A stretch of 64,000 bases of DNA, taken from assembly GCF_007753265.1 (NCBI RefSeq), contig NZ_CP036349.1, positions 1,707,363 through 1,771,362 of the forward strand, given 5' to 3'. The DNA comes from Botrimarina mediterranea. Lineage in GTDB: Bacteria; Planctomycetota; Planctomycetia; Pirellulales; Lacipirellulaceae. The notes beneath the pieces were generated by a model. The model was given only the letters and a program-made list of their open reading frames with translations, was not told the origin of the DNA and did no database searches. The position numbers and the translations under genes were made by a program. Positions 60,145 to 64,000 of the stretch are shown piece after piece. Within the stretch, counting starts at the first letter, position 1. Each line of letters opens with the position of its first letter.

Positions 60145-60343
60145 AGCCCCGGAGGGGCGGCAGCGCGTAGACAGGGGCGCAAGCCCCTGGAGTAAAAGGC
60201 CAAGCATAAACGTAAGCCCCGGAGGGGCGACAGCAACTTAAGGTAGGGAGTTGTGCTGTCGCCCCTCCGGGGCTGAACAACCGATCGCCGCAAGGTTCCA
60301 GGGGCTCGCGCCACTGGCTACGCGCTATCGCCCCTCCGGGGCT
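60145..60343. repeat. cluster of GCCCCGGAGGGGC palindromic repeats
   Basis: AGCCCCGGAGGGGCG units occur at 60145, 60215 (both forward), and 60256-60274 and 60319-60343 (both inverted, CGCCCCTCCGGGGCT). Two copies form a large stem (60215-60233 with 60256-60274). The last copy overlaps the 3' end of the next gene and supplies its final codons. These are dispersed palindromic repeats of the planctomycete kind. Confidence 0.85.
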
Positions 60344-61833
60344 TTCCAGAACGCTTCCGCTTCGGCATAGGCCTTGGCGTCGCTCGCGCCGAACTCAGCC
60401 TGCGCTTCCTTTAGAGCGTTCAGCCACTGCGTGCGGTCTTCGCTGTCGGCTCGTCCGCCGCCCTTGCCTTCGACGAACCACGGCGCGGACATCGCCATCT
60501 CGTAGTGGTCGGGCGATTCGGCGACCGCGACGATCGCGAGCCAGCCCGGGGCGTCGAACTCGATGCTGGGGAGTTTACCTCCCGAGGCGGCGAGCTCGGC
60601 GATGCGGATGTTGTGGACGGTCGCGCCGTTCTTGACGATCTCGACGTAGTCGATCTTCGTGCGCGTGGCGAGGTTGAGTCCGATCGTCAGCGAGCGCTTT
60701 CCATTGACAAGCAGGAACGTCTCGCCGGGCGGCGCGCCTTCGACGAAGGGCCGCAGCAGCGGGCCGTTGGTCACGACCGTCGCCATGCGGTCAGCGGCGT
60801 CCCACCACGCTCCGGGCGACGCGTCGCCGTCGGTGTAAGCGTAGACGCGCGCGGCGCCGATCGGCGCCGTGTTGAGGCCCGAGCCGCTGACCGCGACGGC
60901 GGGCAAATGAACACCGGCGTCGAGGAGTGATTCGTAAAGCACGCGCCGCCAACGACCCGGCCCCTGCGCGCCGGGGTAGCGGAGCCCGTCCCCTTGGCGG
61001 CCACGCTTGGCGGCTTCCTTGCCGGCCGGCGACTCGGCCCAGCCGTCGATGACAACAACCGCGTCAACGACATCGTGCGCGATCCACAGCGGTAGCTCAC
61101 GGCTGGTGATTGACGCGACCACCCGCCACCCGCGCTCTTGCGCTTCGTTCAAGAACGCGACAGACGACTCGCCGGGTTGCGGCAACGCTTCGAGCGTGCG
61201 CGACTCGTCCGGATCGATCAGCCACACGACGCCGCGCGCGTCGTCCCACAGCGCGCTGGCTCCGGGCGAGACTTTGTCGCGACGGCGACGTTCGGCGAGT
61301 TCGGGCGGCGCCCACGCCTTGCCGTCCCAAGCGGCGCTGACCGTTGGCGTGTAGGCGAGTTGCTCGGCGCGGTGAAGCAGCGGCAGGTCGGCGACGGGGC
61401 GGCACGTGGCGAGGTCCGCCGCGGCCCAGCCCTCGTCGGCGAGGTCCGCGAAACGCGTCATCTCGACCCGCTTGGAATCTTCCGCATGGCGGACGATCTC
61501 GAAGTGGCCGTGCTGCGTACGGAACTCCGGCCCGGCGTCGAGGTCGAACCGGTAGACGCCGCGCCGCAGGCCGAGCAGCGTCTCGCCATCGACGTAGACG
61601 TAATCGCCCAACGGAGCGGCGCCCCAGGGATCGACCCCACGGGCGGGCGAGACCGCGTTGTCACGGGCGTCGCGGAGGTGGAGCCGGGCGGCGACCGGTT
61701 GGCCGCTCTTGGCGTCGACGACGGACAGCTCAAGCTGCCCGTCGGGCCGGCGGGCCGAGGCGTCGGCACAGGCGAGCGCGAACGCCGCCGCGGCGAGCCA
61801 GCCCAATCGGTAACTTCGGTCAAACAGGAGCAT
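60325..61833 (-). CDS. secreted CehA/McbA-like protein
   Basis: This 502-residue protein starts at the ATG at 61833 (another at 61848). A signal peptide (~1-30, RLGWLAAAAFALACADASA) is followed by a carboxypeptidase-regulatory-like beta-sandwich (GQLELSVVDAKSGQPVAARL) and a domain resembling the CehA/McbA PHP-related hydrolases. The usual HxHT metal-binding histidines of that family are not obvious, so it may be a non-catalytic member. The last five codons and stop lie inside a palindromic repeat (APEGR). Confidence 0.65.
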   Translation of the reverse strand: MLLFDRSYRLGWLAAAAFALACADASARRPDGQLELSVVDAKSGQPVAARLHLRDARDNAVSPARGVDPWGAAPLGDYVYVDGETLLGLRRGVYRFDLDAGPEFRTQHGHFEIVRHAEDSKRVEMTRFADLADEGWAAADLATCRPVADLPLLHRAEQLAYTPTVSAAWDGKAWAPPELAERRRRDKVSPGASALWDDARGVVWLIDPDESRTLEALPQPGESSVAFLNEAQERGWRVVASITSRELPLWIAHDVVDAVVVIDGWAESPAGKEAAKRGRQGDGLRYPGAQGPGRWRRVLYESLLDAGVHLPAVAVSGSGLNTAPIGAARVYAYTDGDASPGAWWDAADRMATVVTNGPLLRPFVEGAPPGETFLLVNGKRSLTIGLNLATRTKIDYVEIVKNGATVHNIRIAELAASGGKLPSIEFDAPGWLAIVAVAESPDHYEMAMSAPWFVEGKGGGRADSEDRTQWLNALKEAQAEFGASDAKAYAEAEAFWKAPEGR

Positions 61834-61973
61834 ACGGAAACCTAGCACACAGAGGGGTGCATCGGGCGGCCCCTCTGCATTGGGACTGCGGGCTCTCGGA
61901 TGGCCCCTCTGGATCGTGACCGTCGGAGGATAAGCTTACGATGCCCACCACCAGCGACAGCCGCAAAAGATCG

Positions 61974-62960
61974 ATGGCAGACGACTACTACAAAGTGCTC
62001 GGCCTTCCCCGCGGGGCAGGCGAAGAGGAGATACGCAAGGCGTATCGAGACCTCGCGCGGAAGCACCACCCGGACCGCAACCCGGACAACCCGGAAGCCA
62101 AGAAGAAGTTCCAGGAAGTGCAGCGGGCGTTCGAGGTCCTCAACGACCCGAAGAAGCGCGAGCAGTACGACCGGTTCGGCGCCGACTTCGAGGCGGCAGG
62201 CGGGCCATTCCGCGGCGGCGGTGGTGGGCAGCGCTATCCCGGCGGCGGCTTTCCCGGTGGAGGGCCCGGCGGCGGACAGACCGTCGATTTCGACCTCAAC
62301 GACCTGTTCGGCGGCGGCGGGGCAGGGGCCGGCGGCTTCGCCGACCTCTTCAAGCAGTTCGGCGGCGGAGCGCCGGGCGGCCGCGCCCGACGGGGCGCCG
62401 CTCAGCCGCCAACGCGCGGCGACGATATCGAGCACGAGATCACCGTCCCCTTCGCGACGGCCGTCACCGGTGGCGAGGCGGCGATCACGGTCGCCCGCGG
62501 CGGCGGCAAGCAAGAGACGCTGACCGTCAAAATCCCCGCCGGCATCGACGACGGCAAGAAGATCCGCCTCCGTGGACAGGGAAACCCCGACCCCAGCGGC
62601 GGTTCCGCCGGCGACATCCTGCTGACGATCCGGGTCGCGAGCCACCCGATCTTCCGCCGCAATGGCCGGCGGCTCGACGTCACGGTGCCGATCACGCTCG
62701 CCGAGGCCGCCGAGGGCGCCAAGGTCGATCTCCCCACCCCCAAGGGGACAATCACCCTCACCATCCCGCCGGGAACCTCTAGTGGAAAACGCCTGCGGGT
62801 GAAGGGCCACGGCGTCGATCCCCGCGGCGAAAACCCCGGCGATTTGTACGCCGAGGTCCAGATTGTCCTCCCCGAGGGGCTCAGTGCGGAGGACCGGGGT
62901 CTGCTAGCATCGGTCTCGAGTCGCTATACTCAGCAGCCCCGGCGTGAGCTGCGCTGGTGA
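61974..62960 (+). CDS. cbpA: CbpA/DnaJ-type co-chaperone
   Basis: The protein is 328 residues from the ATG at 61974. The J domain (~1-66: DDYYKVLGLPRGAGEEEIRK, HPD at 32-34, DPKKREQYDRFG) is followed by a Gly-rich linker (~70-140) and the DnaJ C-terminal peptide-binding domains (HEITVPFATAVTGGEAAITV, TVKIPAGIDDGKKIRLRGQG, LRVKGHG). It has no cysteine zinc-finger, which points to CbpA rather than DnaJ. It would stimulate a DnaK Hsp70. Confidence 0.92.
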   Translation: MADDYYKVLGLPRGAGEEEIRKAYRDLARKHHPDRNPDNPEAKKKFQEVQRAFEVLNDPKKREQYDRFGADFEAAGGPFRGGGGGQRYPGGGFPGGGPGGGQTVDFDLNDLFGGGGAGAGGFADLFKQFGGGAPGGRARRGAAQPPTRGDDIEHEITVPFATAVTGGEAAITVARGGGKQETLTVKIPAGIDDGKKIRLRGQGNPDPSGGSAGDILLTIRVASHPIFRRNGRRLDVTVPITLAEAAEGAKVDLPTPKGTITLTIPPGTSSGKRLRVKGHGVDPRGENPGDLYAEVQIVLPEGLSAEDRGLLASVSSRYTQQPRRELRW

Positions 62961-62983
62961 CCCTTGCCGAGCGGAGGTCGCCC

Positions 62984-63310
62984 ATGTGGATCGATGGATT
63001 GCAGGCTCAACCGATGTTTCTGGCGCAGGCGACCGCTGTGCCGCTGCTCGACCCGCCGACGCGGGCCGTGCTGCTAATGTCGCTGTTGGCGTTTATACTG
63101 CTGGGCCTGGGCCTGATGGCAGGCGCCATGCTCGGCGGCCGCTGGGTGCGACGGTTGGGGAGTGTCGACCTGCGAAAGCCCCTGCCATTGCGCCGTTCGG
63201 CGGCCGAGATGCGCGAACCGCTGCCGGCCATGCTCCGCGGAGTCCCCTGGCAAGAGAGTGGCGACACGCAGGCCGCGGACCACGGCGGCGCCGACACGGT
63301 CTCGCGCTAG
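62984..63310 (+). CDS. small membrane protein in the cbpA-rnpA interval
   Basis: The ATG at 62984 is preceded by GGAGGTCGCCC, which favours it over a GTG at 62957 that overlaps the cbpA stop. The 108-residue protein has one strong transmembrane helix (AVLLMSLLAFILLGLGLMAG) and a hydrophilic tail. No family is recognised. It lies 23 bases after cbpA. Confidence 0.65.
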   Translation: MWIDGLQAQPMFLAQATAVPLLDPPTRAVLLMSLLAFILLGLGLMAGAMLGGRWVRRLGSVDLRKPLPLRRSAAEMREPLPAMLRGVPWQESGDTQAADHGGADTVSR

Positions 63311-63339
63311 ACGTTTTGATTGCCTCCTGCGAGCCGCCC

Positions 63340-63726
63340 TTGTCTGACGCGAAGCGATACTCGTTCCCCAAAGAGCTCCGCTTGCGCACCGGCGCCGAGT
63401 TCGACGCCGTCTTCAAGGCGAAGGTCTCCGCGGGCGATGGCGTGCTTGTCATCCACGCCCGCCCGAACGGGCTCGGGCACGCGCGTCTCGGCCTCGCGGT
63501 ATCGCGCAAGGTAGGCGGCGCCGTGCGACGCAACCGCTGGAAACGCTGCCTCCGCGAAGCCTTCCGGCTATCGCAGCACGACCTGCCGGCGCTCGACTTC
63601 GTGTGCCTGCCCCGACTCCGGGACAAGCCGACGCTAGCGGTTGTCGACGCCGCGCTGCGGGGACTAGCGCGTCGGCTCGAGAAGAAAGCCGCCAAGCAGG
63701 CGCAGCCGTCCGAGGGCCGCTCGTGA
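63340..63726 (+). CDS. rnpA: ribonuclease P protein component
   Basis: This 128-residue basic protein assists the RNA subunit in tRNA 5' maturation. [20 protein letters not shown], then [20 protein letters not shown] and LREAFRL are the family signature (RNR motif in [13 protein letters not shown]). A TTG at 63340 (or 63316) is used as start because no ATG fits. It overlaps yidD by 4 bases. This is the standard rnpA-yidD neighbourhood. The usual rpmH gene is not seen upstream. Confidence 0.9.
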   Translation: MSDAKRYSFPKELRLRTGAEFDAVFKAKVSAGDGVLVIHARPNGLGHARLGLAVSRKVGGAVRRNRWKRCLREAFRLSQHDLPALDFVCLPRLRDKPTLAVVDAALRGLARRLEKKAAKQAQPSEGRS

Positions 63727-63974
63727 TCCGGATCGCGATGTTCCTACTCGCCGCGGCCCGCGACCTCACGTCGCTCGCGCTGGTGCTGGCGGTGCGGTGC
63801 TACCAGCGACTGATAAGCCCCTGGCTCCCAAACGCGTGCCGCTATCAGCCGACGTGCAGCGAGTACGCGGTGCTAGCGGTGCGGCGCTACGGCCCGTTGC
63901 GGGGGATGTGGAAGACCGCGGGACGGATTTCGCGATGCCATCCTTGGGGACGGGGGGGATACGACCCGCCGTAG
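63723..63974 (+). CDS. yidD: membrane protein insertion efficiency factor
   Basis: This 83-residue protein starts at the GTG at 63723, overlapping the rnpA stop; an ATG at 63738 is an alternative. [33 protein letters not shown] and [13 protein letters not shown] are the three conserved blocks of the YidD family, with its invariant cysteines. A membrane-associated N-terminal helix precedes them. It assists YidC-mediated membrane protein insertion. Confidence 0.93.
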   Translation: MIRIAMFLLAAARDLTSLALVLAVRCYQRLISPWLPNACRYQPTCSEYAVLAVRRYGPLRGMWKTAGRISRCHPWGRGGYDPP

Positions 63975-64000
63975 GCGGAGGGGTTAGGAGCTGAGGGGAT

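Noticed and set aside
60044-60280. N-terminal extension of the lipase
   Set aside because: It is translated from palindromic repeats and would be unlike any lipase N-terminus.

Overview
The window looks like a planctomycete of the Pirellulales/Lacipirellulaceae type. This rests on three PEP-CTERM secreted proteins (one with a dockerin pair), a DUF1559 prepilin-like protein, very high GC in the right-hand part, and the kinds of GC-rich intergenic palindromes common in that group. No rRNA, intact tRNA or CRISPR array was seen.

Two different DNA types meet near 54.9 kb. Right of that point (55.0-64.0 kb) is ordinary GC-rich chromosome: a BshB1-like deacetylase, an M32 carboxypeptidase, a lipase, a secreted CehA/McbA-like protein, then a CbpA/DnaJ co-chaperone, a small membrane protein, rnpA and yidD in a tight array. 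Left of it is a lower-GC mosaic of mobile and defence genes. At the junction lies a tRNA-Arg-like sequence with an intact 5' half and a disrupted anticodon loop and 3' half, which suggests integration at a tRNA.

Layout of the mobile part. (i) 0-5.1 kb: mobilisation module with repeats resembling an oriT, two small ribbon-helix-helix-like proteins, a MobF relaxase-helicase, a VirD4-type coupling protein and a ParB-like fragment. (ii) 5.3-17.6 kb: accessory genes mixed with gene debris (broken methyltransferase, frameshifted XRE antitoxin, pieces of ArdC, of a second coupling protein and of a Cys-rich tail domain), an intact ArdC, two PEP-CTERM proteins, a DUF1559 protein and an XRE-SnoaL fusion. 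(iii) 17.6-29 kb: defence island with a type III restriction-modification pair, a zinc-ribbon/DUF4062 pair, a VapBC-like pair, a coiled-coil membrane protein and a tyrosine recombinase. (iv) 30.7-44.2 kb: sixteen genes, all on the + strand, headed by an XRE regulator and containing an SSB-like protein, several membrane or secreted proteins, a gp88-like protein, a Replic_Relax-like protein and another VirD4-type ATPase. This looks like a second, poorly known transfer or replication module. (v) 44.8-48 kb: a PIN-GNAT-PUA-like protein overlapping an ASCH protein. (vi) 49.3-52.9 kb: plasmid replication and partition, with a RepA-like initiator, six 17-bp iterons at 21-23-bp spacing, ParA and a double ribbon-helix-helix partner. 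Together this suggests a plasmid or plasmid-like element that became part of a chromosome.

The most distinctive observation is a pair of loci (13.7-14.0 and 30.2-30.5 kb) in which a 28-bp stem hairpin carries the Shine-Dalgarno sequence of a tiny CxxC protein. The two stems differ at several positions, all compensated, and the loops share the same core. This points to a conserved regulatory RNA or a small mobile cassette.
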